DNA from: Pseudarthrobacter sulfonivorans
GTDB taxonomy: Bacteria; Actinomycetota; Actinomycetes; Actinomycetales; Micrococcaceae
Direction: 5' to 3'
Assembly: GCF_001484605.1 (NCBI RefSeq)
Contig: NZ_CP013747.1
Span: forward strand, 2,356,001 to 2,420,000
Length of the DNA: 64,000 bases
The stretch's first letter is position 1; each line of letters opens with the position of its first letter. Shown here piece by piece: positions 8,146 through 15,904 of the stretch. The position numbers and the translations under genes are program-made. A model generated the notes under the pieces. That model saw only the letters and a list, made by a program, of their open reading frames with translations. It did no database searches and was not told the DNA's origin.

Positions 8146-8357
8146 ACGAGTAGTCCCAGCACTCGTGGAAGGAAGAGGAGCAGGTACATCGTCCACATGA
8201 CGGCGACGACCCAGGGGCTCACAGTTCGGCCGAGGAGCCCCGGGCGTGTGGGCTGCCCGGTGTCTGGTCCGGCGCGTCGGACCTCGAGCGCGATGAGGGT
8301 GATGAGCAGGGCAGCAGCCGCGAGCAGTCCCGCCAGGTTGAACATGACGTCGATCAT
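8142..8357 (-). CDS. Small membrane protein (island gene 6)
   Basis: The product has 71 residues with two predicted membrane helices: FNLAGLLAAAALLITLIAL near the N-terminus and VVAVMWTMYLLLFLPRVLG at the C-terminus, joined by a short Arg/Pro-rich loop. I chose the ATG at 8357 because it overlaps the previous stop as ATGA. I do not recognise a family. Its position between another small membrane protein and a phosphoesterase, with 4-bp overlaps on both sides, suggests a subunit or scaffold of the same membrane glycan machinery. Confidence 0.65.
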   Translation of the reverse strand: MIDVMFNLAGLLAAAALLITLIALEVRRAGPDTGQPTRPGLLGRTVSPWVVAVMWTMYLLLFLPRVLGLLV

Positions 8358-8695
8358 GACGCGGCCTCCTGCCGTGCGCGTGCCATGCACGCGAGGATGG
8401 TGATAACGCCCATCGTGACGACGCACGCCTGCCAGGACCACACAGCGAGGTAGAACATCGCCGTGGACACCGCCGTGAGCGTGGCGAGGCCGAGCGCCAG
8501 GACGAGCAGCACGCCGAGCGCGAGGTCGGTCACCTGCATGAGTCGGGCCAGTGCCTGCCCCGGGAGCAGGATCAGGACAGCTATCGCGGCGACCGTCTGC
8601 AGCGGTGTCGGCAGCCCGACGAGTGTCACCACCGACAGCGCGACGGCCGCGAGACCGAGCGCCACGGTGAGCCGGCTGACGCCGCCGCCGCTCAT
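8354..8695 (-). CDS. Four-helix membrane protein (island gene 5)
   Basis: The 113-residue product consists almost entirely of about four hydrophobic segments (roughly 10-28, 33-50, 58-80 and 84-104). It contains LILLPGQALARLM, similar to the LPG[FY]xL turn seen in membrane proteins of polysaccharide loci. The start is the ATG at 8695, which overlaps the GT-C-like gene stop as ATGA. I do not recognise a named family. Coupling suggests it forms a complex with the preceding polytopic protein, perhaps supplying extra helices. Confidence 0.65.
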   Translation of the reverse strand: MSGGGVSRLTVALGLAAVALSVVTLVGLPTPLQTVAAIAVLILLPGQALARLMQVTDLALGVLLVLALGLATLTAVSTAMFYLAVWSWQACVVTMGVITILACMARARQEAAS

Positions 8696-10482
8696 GGCGT
8701 CACCCGGTACACGCGTGCGTCGACGTTGCTGAACGCGAGCTCCACGCCGTCCTGCACGCTCAGCCACTTCTCCAGCTCGGCGAAGCCGCCCGCGCTGCTG
8801 GCGCCCTGCACCACGAGACTCGCCTCCGACGAGCGCGTGAGCAACACGACGGCACCGCCAGGGCTGTGTCGGGCGTAGTCGTAAACAAGTGGGCCGCACG
8901 TCGCCGTCGACAAGTCGGACCGGCACATGTCGTCGATCGTCCGGGCCCGGTGTTCGAGGTAGGCCTCGCTGCGCCACGGCGTCGGGTGGGCAGCCGAGAT
9001 GATCGTTGAGCCGGGGGGCGCGAGACGCTGCACGGCGGCGACGGCGGCGATCTCATCATCGGTGAAGACGTCATACTGGGCGTTCCCGAACCGGCCCGTC
9101 ACGGTCAGCACGGCCAGCAGGAAGCAGGTGAGCGCAAGGCCCCCCGCGGCGCGGGAGGAGGAGCGTGTGCTGCCCTCCATGGGAAGCAGGACCGAGCACG
9201 CCTGCACGGCGATGAAGGGCAGCGCGAACAGCGAGACGCGGATGAGCATCTCCCCGCCGTACAACTGCGCGGGGAAGAGCAGCAGTGGGGTGACGGCCAG
9301 GAGGACCACCCGGATGTCGAGACGTCCTCTGCGCCAGTCGCGCACCGCCCCCGCCGCGGCAAGCGCCCACAGCACGAGGGTGAGAACGATCCGGACCTGC
9401 ACCACCAGCACGTGCCCAGCGGTCCCGTCGAGGCGGTCGATGACGTTCGCCTCGGTCGCGGCCTGCAGTCCTGCTTCCGCGAGGGGTGGGTTCCCGAGGA
9501 GGTATGCACTCGCGGGGTAGGCGAGCCACAGCGTCAGCACGACCACGGTGATCAGGGGCAGCCGGCTGGGCCAGACACGTCCGCTCAGGGTGAGAGCGGT
9601 GATGGCGATAAGCACCATGAACGGCGTCAGCTGATGGCTCGCGCAGATGACCGTGACGAGCAATAGGGTCACCACGAGCGCGCTCACCCGGTGCCCCGAC
9701 CGGGGCTCGGCGGGCGACCGCCCTCGCCACCACGCCACCAGGTCGGCGCGTCGGTAGCCGCGGATCTCGGGAGCCCGCGCGGCCAACGGGCCGACGAGCA
9801 GCGCGACCACGACGAGGTACAGGAAGAAGCCGAAGGCCTGGGGAGACAGGTAGTCCTGGTCCTGCCAGCTGCCGAGGCAGAAGACCCAGAGCACGAGCCA
9901 GCGCCGTCGCGGATCGCGCGTCAGGTAGCCGGTCAGCACGCCCAGGGCAGCGAGCCACAGACCCATGTTGAGCACCGGTGCCCACAGGGCAACGGCCACC
10001 GGGTCAAGACCGGTCGCCCGGAGCAGCGTCGCCAGGAGCGCGAAGAAACCCGGCCAGTTGAAGTACCCGTCGATGTCCGGGTCGATCCCCTGGGTGCGCG
10101 AGAGGGCGTCGGCGACGCCGAGGTGACGGAACGCGACCTCACCCCGCGGTACGTCCGTCACGAAGGCTGCGGTCCCAAAGAGCACAAGCACGAGCACCAC
10201 GACAAGCCATATCATGACCGGGCGGCGCGCCGGGCCCGCGGTATCCCCCCGCAGCGCCACGACGAAGGCGACGTTCAGAAGCAGGACCCCCGCCCAGAAC
10301 GGGTAGGGCAGCACGGCGACGAGCCCCAGATCGCTGTTCACGGGCACGGTCACCGTGGAGGCGGCCCCCACGGCAAGCGCCAGCGACACAACTCCCGCCA
10401 GCGCGCACCACACGTCACGGGGCTTCCAGCGTCCCTCCGTGCGGCTGGTCGCATCGAGCGTGCCGGTCATCGTGTGTCTCAT
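8692..10482 (-). CDS. Polytopic membrane protein, GT-C glycosyltransferase-like (island gene 4)
   Basis: The 596-residue product starts at an ATG that overlaps the flippase stop (ATGA). It has about 12 hydrophobic segments and a soluble C-terminal part (about 480-596). An extracytoplasmic loop near residue 115 contains DPDIDGYFNWPGF, whose acidic residues sit where GT-C enzymes (PMT/ArnT-like) keep catalytic aspartates. GT-C enzymes transfer sugars from polyprenyl-phosphate donors outside the membrane. The layout plus a GT2 enzyme and a flippase next door support transfer or polymerisation of an exported glycan. A pure polymerase (Wzy-like) is the alternative. The acceptor is unknown. Confidence 0.65.
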   Translation of the reverse strand: MRHTMTGTLDATSRTEGRWKPRDVWCALAGVVSLALAVGAASTVTVPVNSDLGLVAVLPYPFWAGVLLLNVAFVVALRGDTAGPARRPVMIWLVVVLVLVLFGTAAFVTDVPRGEVAFRHLGVADALSRTQGIDPDIDGYFNWPGFFALLATLLRATGLDPVAVALWAPVLNMGLWLAALGVLTGYLTRDPRRRWLVLWVFCLGSWQDQDYLSPQAFGFFLYLVVVALLVGPLAARAPEIRGYRRADLVAWWRGRSPAEPRSGHRVSALVVTLLLVTVICASHQLTPFMVLIAITALTLSGRVWPSRLPLITVVVLTLWLAYPASAYLLGNPPLAEAGLQAATEANVIDRLDGTAGHVLVVQVRIVLTLVLWALAAAGAVRDWRRGRLDIRVVLLAVTPLLLFPAQLYGGEMLIRVSLFALPFIAVQACSVLLPMEGSTRSSSRAAGGLALTCFLLAVLTVTGRFGNAQYDVFTDDEIAAVAAVQRLAPPGSTIISAAHPTPWRSEAYLEHRARTIDDMCRSDLSTATCGPLVYDYARHSPGGAVVLLTRSSEASLVVQGASSAGGFAELEKWLSVQDGVELAFSNVDARVYRVTP

Positions 10483-11762
10483 CGCGCGTCCTTCCTTAGG
10501 CGCCGGAGGACCGCGACCAGCCGAAGGCCGACCGCCGCGGCACCGATGGAGAGCACCACCAGCCACGCAAGGGCCATGGCGCTGGGGCCCCTGTCGGCGG
10601 TCCACAGCGCTGCGGCGCAGAGGGCGACTCCGAGCATCACGCCGACCACGATCGCCTCCGTGTAGCGACCGAGGGCCCGGCACACGGCGTTGTAGGCCTG
10701 CAGCACCGCGTACGGCACCAGTCCGGCCGCCAACCACCGCAGAGCTCCGGCGGACGCGTCGGCGTACCGCTCCCCCAGCAGGCTGAGCAGCGGGTGGGCG
10801 AGGAGGACGAGGACGGCGGCAGCCAGACCTCCTACGACGAGTGACCAACGGAGACTCGCCCAGGTGGTCGACACCAGGCGTGCCGGGTCGCGGACACCCT
10901 CGGAGAACTGGACGATGCCCATCAGCATCGGAGCGGAGTAGGCGGCCCAGGCCATCATCCATGCGGGATACCAGTAGGCAGCTGCCTCCGGCGCCACCAT
11001 GTGCGCGAGCAGGAGCGGCAGCACTAGCCCCGGAGCGCGCTCGGTGAGGGTGAGGAGCTGGTACGGAAGGCCAACCGCCAGCAGTGGACGGCCGCGCGCC
11101 GGGCGCAAGGACAATCGCGGCCGGTAGCCGACCAGTCTTCGCAGCTGGACTGCACCGACGACGCATGCCACGGTCGTCCCGAGGGTCCAGCAGGCCATCA
11201 GCACGTCGGCGGAGGCGCCATGCGCCCCCCAGGACACGAGCGCTGCAGCCCCGAGTGAGACCCCGCCGCCCAACGCGTACCTCAAGCTCGCGCTGGAACC
11301 GCGTCCCAACGCCACGAGCGCCTGGTCCAGCACGATGACCAGGGTGCCGGTGACGGCAGCCACGAGGAACGTGAGCCAGAAGAGAACCGATAGCGAGGCC
11401 GTGTCCGGCGTCACGGCCGACTGCAGCACGAGGTAGCCGAGGGCCAGCACGGTGCCGGCGACCCCCACGATGGCGAACGCCGCGTCCAGCACCCGCGCGG
11501 GCGGCTCCCCTCGCCCCACGGCGACGATCACGGCCGACCCGGCGCCCAGCACCGCGAGCTGCGTGCAGATCATCACCGCCGCGACGGCGGCCATGGTGAG
11601 CCCGACCTCACGGTCGGACGTCGCGCGCGCGGCCACGACCCAGAAGGCGAAACCCGCGCCCGTCTGGGCGGCCTTGCCCACGATGAGGCCGAGCGAGCTG
11701 CGCAAGGCGGAGTGCCGGACGGTCGAGCCGTCCCTGACAGTGGTCCCCCGCTCAGCGCTCAC
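10479..11762 (-). CDS. Lipid-linked oligosaccharide flippase, MOP/Wzx-like (island gene 3)
   Basis: This 427-residue protein starts at a GTG, overlapping the GT2 gene by 11 bases. It has about 12 membrane helices in two bundles and the N-terminal pattern LIVGKAAQTGAGFAFWVVAAR typical of polysaccharide exporters in the MATE-like MOP superfamily. Wzx-type flippases move undecaprenyl-linked glycans from the inner to the outer leaflet. Gene neighbours (glycosyltransferase upstream, GT-C-like protein downstream) agree. The glycan is not known. Confidence 0.8.
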   Translation of the reverse strand: MSAERGTTVRDGSTVRHSALRSSLGLIVGKAAQTGAGFAFWVVAARATSDREVGLTMAAVAAVMICTQLAVLGAGSAVIVAVGRGEPPARVLDAAFAIVGVAGTVLALGYLVLQSAVTPDTASLSVLFWLTFLVAAVTGTLVIVLDQALVALGRGSSASLRYALGGGVSLGAAALVSWGAHGASADVLMACWTLGTTVACVVGAVQLRRLVGYRPRLSLRPARGRPLLAVGLPYQLLTLTERAPGLVLPLLLAHMVAPEAAAYWYPAWMMAWAAYSAPMLMGIVQFSEGVRDPARLVSTTWASLRWSLVVGGLAAAVLVLLAHPLLSLLGERYADASAGALRWLAAGLVPYAVLQAYNAVCRALGRYTEAIVVGVMLGVALCAAALWTADRGPSAMALAWLVVLSIGAAAVGLRLVAVLRRLRKDAR

Positions 11763-12591
11763 GACGCAACCCCTTCGCCAGGCCGGCGTAGTTATACCAG
11801 CAGAAGGCGAAGTAGTAGCGCAGCCACCGAGGCTGGCCCGCGGCGAGGCTCAAGGCGCTGCCCCGGACTGCCGCGGCGAAGGGCAGCAGCGCCAATCTCG
11901 CACCGCGCCAGCCGTGCTTGCGGACCATCCGTCCCAGTCCCGTTCCGTCCATGAGGAACTGGTCGAGCGCGAAGTCGAAGTCGTCTGCGGCGAAACGATG
12001 TTCGACGACGACCCGGCGTGACACCGCCGTTCGCAGCCCTGACTCCCGCATCCGCCAACGCAGTTCGATGTCCTCTCCCGACTTGAACGAGTCGTCGAAA
12101 CCCACGCCCAGCATCAGGTCCCGGTCCACGACCGTCGCCACGAGCCCGAACCAGTTGCGGCTGCGGCCGGTGCGATGGTGATGTGCCAGCGCCTGCCCCC
12201 AGTAGCCCGGTCCAGCAACACTCTCCAGACCGGCCTGGAGGGCGTCGTAGCCGCCCTCGACCAGCTCCGTGAGCAGGTCGGCAACCCCCGTGGGCCCGAA
12301 CACGACGTCGGCGTCGACGAGCAGGACCCAACGGGTGCTGCTGCTCTGCACACCGAGCGTTCGAGCCCATGGCAGGCCGCGCCCCTCGTCACTCAGGACC
12401 CGGGCACCGGCCGCGAGGGCGAGGTCGACGGTGCGGTCGGTGGAGCATCCGTCCACCACGATGATCTCGGCTACACCTGACTGACGCAGGGCCCCCAGAC
12501 AGCGCGGGAGCAGGTGCTCGGCGTTGCGGGCCGGAACGACCGCGGTGACCGCGGTGACCTCGGCAGGGCTGTGACGCTCTGTGTCCCGCAC
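11752..12591 (-). CDS. Family 2 glycosyltransferase (island gene 2)
   Basis: The product has 279 residues and starts at a GTG one base after the upstream stop. The GT-A fold of family GT2 is clear: TAVVPARNAEHLLPRCL near 15-31, IIVVDGCSTDRTVDLA near 43-58, and the metal-binding LLVDADVVFG near 95-104. A hydrophobic stretch near the C-terminus (YYFAFCWYNYAGLAKG) may tether it to the membrane. GT2 enzymes add sugars from nucleotide donors on the cytoplasmic face, here presumably building the lipid-linked glycan moved by the flippase. Donor and linkage cannot be read from sequence. Confidence 0.88.
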   Translation of the reverse strand: MRDTERHSPAEVTAVTAVVPARNAEHLLPRCLGALRQSGVAEIIVVDGCSTDRTVDLALAAGARVLSDEGRGLPWARTLGVQSSSTRWVLLVDADVVFGPTGVADLLTELVEGGYDALQAGLESVAGPGYWGQALAHHHRTGRSRNWFGLVATVVDRDLMLGVGFDDSFKSGEDIELRWRMRESGLRTAVSRRVVVEHRFAADDFDFALDQFLMDGTGLGRMVRKHGWRGARLALLPFAAAVRGSALSLAAGQPRWLRYYFAFCWYNYAGLAKGLRRER

Positions 12592-12592
12592 C

Positions 12593-13684
12593 TCAGGCCT
12601 CCTGGTCGAGGACCGACGGCAGCAGCTCCTCGAGATACCGGACGATGTCGTCCGACGCTTCGTCCGCCGTGTACGCGGAGGGCACCTGCAGCAGGTGGCA
12701 GGGACGTCCGTCGAGTGCCTTGCTCAGCACGACCCCCTTCGCCGCGAAGTGCTCGCGCCACGGGAGGACGGACGTGGCCGCCAGGCCAGTCACGACCCGC
12801 TGCGAGAAGCCCGCCATCTCGATGTGGAAATTGCCGATCATGCGGTCGACCATCCACTCGGTCGTCCGCTCGACGATCCGAGACCGGTCGCCCTCGAAGC
12901 GCTCGATGTAGATGGCGGCCGCGAGCGGAGCCGAGGTCGTCACTTCTCGCCCCGGGAACGCGGTCCCCGCCTCGACCATGCGGTGCTCCGGCGACCATCG
13001 CCGGGAGAAGTCCGCGAGGCGCGGATAACGGATGACGTACGGATGCACCACCGTAGTGAGACGGCCGACGCTCCCCGAGAGCCGTGACGGGACGAGGGGC
13101 TTCCGGACACCTTCGAACAGGTGCGGGTAGATGTCCCGGTGGTGCGGCTTGATGAACATCGGCTTCGCGTAGCCGAGCAGCGTGGCGTCCTCGGCGAGGA
13201 AGGCCCAGTCGTCACCCATGAACGACCACCCCTCGCGCCGCATCAGCTTGGCGGCGGTGCTCGTCTTACCGGTCCCTCCGGCGGCGGGAAGCGCAATCGC
13301 GTGACCCCGGTACGCCATCGTTGCCGCGTGGATCATGCCGGCTCCTCGACCGACCATGGCGGCATCGAGAACAGGGACCACGGAGGTCAACAGCTCGCCC
13401 GGCCCGTGAATGCGCCACTGCTCTCCGTCCCTCACGACCTGGACCCGATCGGCTTGGAAACGCACGCTGTTCCCCGTGTACGCGAGCTCGTGCTCGAGCA
13501 GACCCGCATCCGGCATAGGCTCCGGCCCGGCATCGACGACGATGTCGGCCGGCCGTTCGGTGTCGGTGGCGAAACACGCCAACATGCTCTGGAGTTGGGT
13601 CGCTGACGGCGCCTTTGCGTCAACGCGGATCGTGATGCGGCCGTGGATGTCGAAGTGCAGTGCCTTGGTCTGCCAGGTGCGCAT
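12593..13684 (-). CDS. HprK-like P-loop kinase-fold protein (island gene 1)
   Basis: The product has 363 residues. A P-loop ALPAAGGTGKTSTAAKLM (131-148, K140) and a following FMGDDWAFL (155-163, D158/D159) match the HPr serine kinase/phosphorylase and PEPCK-like nucleotide-binding core. The N-terminal 120 residues are a distinct domain of unknown type. HprK-like proteins outside sugar catabolism occur in peptide-modification and surface-polymer loci, where their substrates are mostly unknown. The ATG at 13684 has GGAG six bases upstream; an ATG two codons earlier is too close to it. It leads a seven-gene leftward operon ending in a phosphoesterase. No HPr gene is nearby, so HPr is an unlikely substrate. 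Confidence 0.75.
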   Translation of the reverse strand: MRTWQTKALHFDIHGRITIRVDAKAPSATQLQSMLACFATDTERPADIVVDAGPEPMPDAGLLEHELAYTGNSVRFQADRVQVVRDGEQWRIHGPGELLTSVVPVLDAAMVGRGAGMIHAATMAYRGHAIALPAAGGTGKTSTAAKLMRREGWSFMGDDWAFLAEDATLLGYAKPMFIKPHHRDIYPHLFEGVRKPLVPSRLSGSVGRLTTVVHPYVIRYPRLADFSRRWSPEHRMVEAGTAFPGREVTTSAPLAAAIYIERFEGDRSRIVERTTEWMVDRMIGNFHIEMAGFSQRVVTGLAATSVLPWREHFAAKGVVLSKALDGRPCHLLQVPSAYTADEASDDIVRYLEELLPSVLDQEA

Positions 13685-13801
13685 GGTCATCTCCTGTCTG
13701 GGTGGTCTCGGTCGGATGGTGTCTCGGCCCCGGCGACTAATCCAGCCAGTGCCTCTAGAGGAATTCGAAACCCCCGGCCGAGTGACTCTGCCCGTAAATT
13801 G

Positions 13802-13853
13802 AGCATATGGCCAGCCCGGCCAGGTAAACACCAGTACTGAGTACTCGCTTTTT
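13802..13853 (-). promoter_or_regulatory. Island promoter with AGTACT-type upstream site
   Basis: Read leftward, the element is AAAAAGCGAGTACTCAGTAC, with the palindrome AGTACTGAGTACT on the plus strand (13834-13846), then a -10-like TATGCT (complement of 13802-13807). Exactly 33 bases separate CGAGTAC from TATGCT. The same elements with the same spacing occur upstream of the surface protein gene at 32450-32502. This is what a class II activator site with a weak -35 would look like. The regulator is not known. Confidence 0.6.
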
Positions 13854-14078
13854 ATATCGCGTCCTACATAGGGAATTTCGTGCTCCCTCCAGAGCTAGGT
13901 GTGGAGGGGCAACGCCGAGTGATCTGTTAGGTGCATTGGGGACTTATCCCGTAAGCGCTTTAGGTAGAGGGGTGCCCCTCCCGCGCATCCCGGAAAACGC
14001 AGATGCTCGTTTCATGCCGCCCGGAGTGCAACCGCCGGTGACCTAGCACCGCTGGAATAAACGCGGACAGGCATCAGT

Positions 14079-14104
14079 TATCTAGATACATGCAAATGCA
14101 TGTA
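14079..14104. promoter_or_regulatory. Overlapping palindromic operators before the FMN reductase gene
   Basis: TACATGCA-AA-TGCATGTA (14087-14104) is a perfect 8-2-8 inverted repeat, and TATCTAGATA (14079-14088) is a perfect 10-bp palindrome sharing its last two bases with it. They sit 31 bp before the GTG. This layout suits a MarR- or TetR-type repressor over the promoter. No such regulator is in the window. Confidence 0.65.
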
Positions 14105-14135
14105 GCATTGGCTTTATCGAACCTCAGGAGTCCAA

Positions 14136-14762
14136 GTGGAAACCCGCCGCATCACCATACTGTCCGCCGGCCTGGGCGTGCCGTCCTCGAGCAGGCTGCT
14201 CGCCGACCAGCTCGCCGCTGCAGCAGAGCACCGCCTCGCCGATGCGGGTTTCGAGGTGAAGGTTGAGGTCGTCGAGCTCCGGGACCTCGCGGTGGACATC
14301 GCCAACAATTTTGTCACCGGCTATGCGGCCCCTCGCCTGGCGGATGTCATTGCCGGCGTGGAGGCTTCCGATGGCATCATTGCCGTTAGCCCCGTGTTCA
14401 GCGCCTCCTACAGCGGCCTGTTCAAGTCCTTCATTGACGTCCTGGATCCCAAGTCCCTGGACGGGAAGGCTGTCCTCCTGGGTGCCACTGGTGGCACGGA
14501 CCGCCACCAGATGGTTCTCGAGTACGCGATGCGCCCGCTGTTCAGCTACCTGCGCACCAGGATGGCCGCTACGGCCGTTTTCGCGGGCCCCCAGGACTGG
14601 GGAAACACGGACGACGGCGGCTCACCCCTCTCGTCGCGGATCGACCGTGCGGCGGCTGAGTTTGCCGCCCTCCTCGCGGAGGATCAGCCCGGCCGCAAGC
14701 CGTCGGCACTGGAGTCCCTGCCGTTCGCGCAGCTCCTGGCAGGCATTTCCGGCGGACGCTAA
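14136..14762 (+). CDS. NADPH-dependent FMN reductase (CE1759-like)
   Basis: The 208-residue product has a flavodoxin-like fold: a first strand RRITILSAGLGVPSSSRLLADQ with the FMN-phosphate Ser/Arg loop, and PVFSASYSGLFKSFIDVL near 89-106, the flavin-contacting segment of NADPH-dependent FMN reductases. A TGGTDRHQMVLEYAMRPL stretch follows. Such enzymes give reduced FMN to two-component monooxygenases or act in oxidative stress. A GTG start follows CAGGAG. The strong palindromes directly upstream suggest repression by a dedicated regulator. No monooxygenase is adjacent. Confidence 0.85.
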   Translation: METRRITILSAGLGVPSSSRLLADQLAAAAEHRLADAGFEVKVEVVELRDLAVDIANNFVTGYAAPRLADVIAGVEASDGIIAVSPVFSASYSGLFKSFIDVLDPKSLDGKAVLLGATGGTDRHQMVLEYAMRPLFSYLRTRMAATAVFAGPQDWGNTDDGGSPLSSRIDRAAAEFAALLAEDQPGRKPSALESLPFAQLLAGISGGR

Positions 14763-14865
14763 GGCGCGCCGGTCCGCAAAGTCCGCGCCCGTCCGCAAAG
14801 CTCCCCCGTCAGCCCCGGGATCCCGGCTGCTGAACTATTCGGTCTCCCCGGTCGTTGACCGGAAC

Positions 14866-15246
14866 ATGAAATGTCCTGTGGATTCAATTGACCTGATCAT
14901 GAGCGAACGCAGCGGCGTCGAGATCGACTACTGCCCGCAGTGCCGCGGCGTCTGGCTGGACCGCGGTGAGCTGGACAAGATCATCGACCGCGCCAACGAC
15001 GCTATGAACGGCCGCGCTCCTACGCCGGCGCGCCCGGCGGCCGCGGCGCCTGTCGCTGCTCCGGTTCCGCCCCCTCTGTATCCGAACTTTGAACCCCGCC
15101 GCGAGCAGCCGCGGTACGAGCAGCCCCGTTACGACCAGCCGCGCTACGATGACCGGAAGTACGACAAGCCGGGGTATGACCGCGACCACGACCGCCGGCG
15201 GCCCAAAAAGAAGGAAGGCTGGCTGGGAGACATCTTCGACTTCTGA
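14866..15246 (+). CDS. Zinc-ribbon (zf-TFIIB type) protein with charged repeat tail
   Basis: The product has 126 residues. Residues 1-45 form a TFIIB-type zinc ribbon: MKCPVDS, then YCPQCRGVWLDRGEL, giving three visible cysteines with the GVWLDRGEL signature. A Pro/Ala linker follows, then a low-complexity tail with repeated (E/D)QPRY(E/D/R) units (roughly 80-100), a basic KKK stretch, and the C-terminal GWLGDIFDF. The family is common in bacteria and uncharacterised. It is placed 100 bp after the FMN reductase with no ideal Shine-Dalgarno. Confidence 0.8.
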   Translation: MKCPVDSIDLIMSERSGVEIDYCPQCRGVWLDRGELDKIIDRANDAMNGRAPTPARPAAAAPVAAPVPPPLYPNFEPRREQPRYEQPRYDQPRYDDRKYDKPGYDRDHDRRRPKKKEGWLGDIFDF

Positions 15247-15277
15247 CAGCCGGACGGCGCACTGTGCCGCGGCTGAG

Positions 15278-15342
15278 AGCCCTGGAGTCCAGGAGCGTAG
15301 TCGCCTAGAAGCCCTGTCGCCCAGGAGCCCTAGTCGTCCAGG
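15278..15342. repeat. Degenerate 16-17 bp tandem repeats
   Basis: About four units resembling AGCCCTRGTCGYCCAGG run head to tail from 15278 to 15342. The last unit enters the 3' end of the leftward gene that stops at 15330. The units differ at several positions, so this is an eroded duplication, not a regulated array. Confidence 0.5.
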
Positions 15343-15902
15343 AGGGCGATGAACTCGCGTGCCTGCTTCATGGAGATGTCCGAGTGCTTGGTCAGGGCAG
15401 TGGCGGCGCCTTCGGTGTCGCCACTGCGCGCCAGCGTGCGGATGCGGCCGTAGATCTCGTCGTTGAGCATATTGCTGCTGACCTCACGCGTCACATCGCC
15501 CTTGCTGGCAATGGCGCGGTAGCGGTAGGGGAACCGCTGGGGCGTGTCGTCATCGTCGGGCTCTGCCTCCGCCGCTTCAGCGGCAGGGCTGCGGTAGGCC
15601 TGCGGGTGGGCAGCCAACGCCCCCACCGCGTCCCGGGATGCCCGCAGTCCTTCTCCTGTGGCCTCGTAGTACAGCTTGATGGCCGCCATCGCCTGTCCCT
15701 GGGCAATCAGCGCGTACAACCTGCGGTGCTGGTCCTCAGAGAGCTTGGCGGCGGCCCGGCGGGCCACCTCAGTCGGATCCGGCGCAGGGGCCGTGCCGGC
15801 CTGCTTGACGGCCGCCTGCCGCCTGCTGACCGCCCGGGCAGCCAATGCGACACCGGCGGCTACGACCGCGAGGATGATAACGGGGATCACGAGCGATTCC
15901 AT
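15330..15902 (-). CDS. Membrane-anchored protein with L7/L12-like segment (A)
   Basis: The 190-residue product starts with a membrane helix (about 4-24, IPVIILAVVAAGVALAARAV), then a basic stretch and a soluble domain. The segment AIKLYYEATGEGLRASRDAV (74-93) closely follows the C-terminal helix-turn pattern of ribosomal protein L7/L12 (IKLxREATGxGLKEAKDxV). A second helical module ends the protein (QAREFIALLDD). It follows its paralogue-like neighbour by two bases, so the two are co-transcribed. No function is known. The L7/L12 resemblance suggests a docking fold like that used for translation factors, but this is inference. Confidence 0.7.
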   Translation of the reverse strand: MESLVIPVIILAVVAAGVALAARAVSRRQAAVKQAGTAPAPDPTEVARRAAAKLSEDQHRRLYALIAQGQAMAAIKLYYEATGEGLRASRDAVGALAAHPQAYRSPAAEAAEAEPDDDDTPQRFPYRYRAIASKGDVTREVSSNMLNDEIYGRIRTLARSGDTEGAATALTKHSDISMKQAREFIALLDD

Positions 15903-15904
15903 TT

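Larger units (their letters stand above)
13685..14135. other. Divergent intergenic region, polysaccharide island / FMN reductase
   Basis: No gene is supported in these 451 bp; the best open frames are about 12 codons. The left part carries the leftward island promoter (13802-13853) and an untranslated leader of roughly 110 bp. The right end has the operator of the rightward FMN reductase gene (14079-14104). The middle (13860-14075) has unremarkable sequence with no clear repeat, although an island border could lie here. Confidence 0.5.

Noticed and set aside
10483..11166. N-terminal extension of the GT-C-like frame to 11166
   Set aside because: It overlaps the flippase gene in another frame, and the ATGA overlap at 10482 gives a better start matching the other island junctions.
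7093..13684. Lasso-peptide or other RiPP cluster, suggested by the HprK-like kinase
   Set aside because: No precursor peptide, PqqD-like protein, asparagine synthetase-like cyclase or protease was found in or next to the island; the partners are glycan genes.
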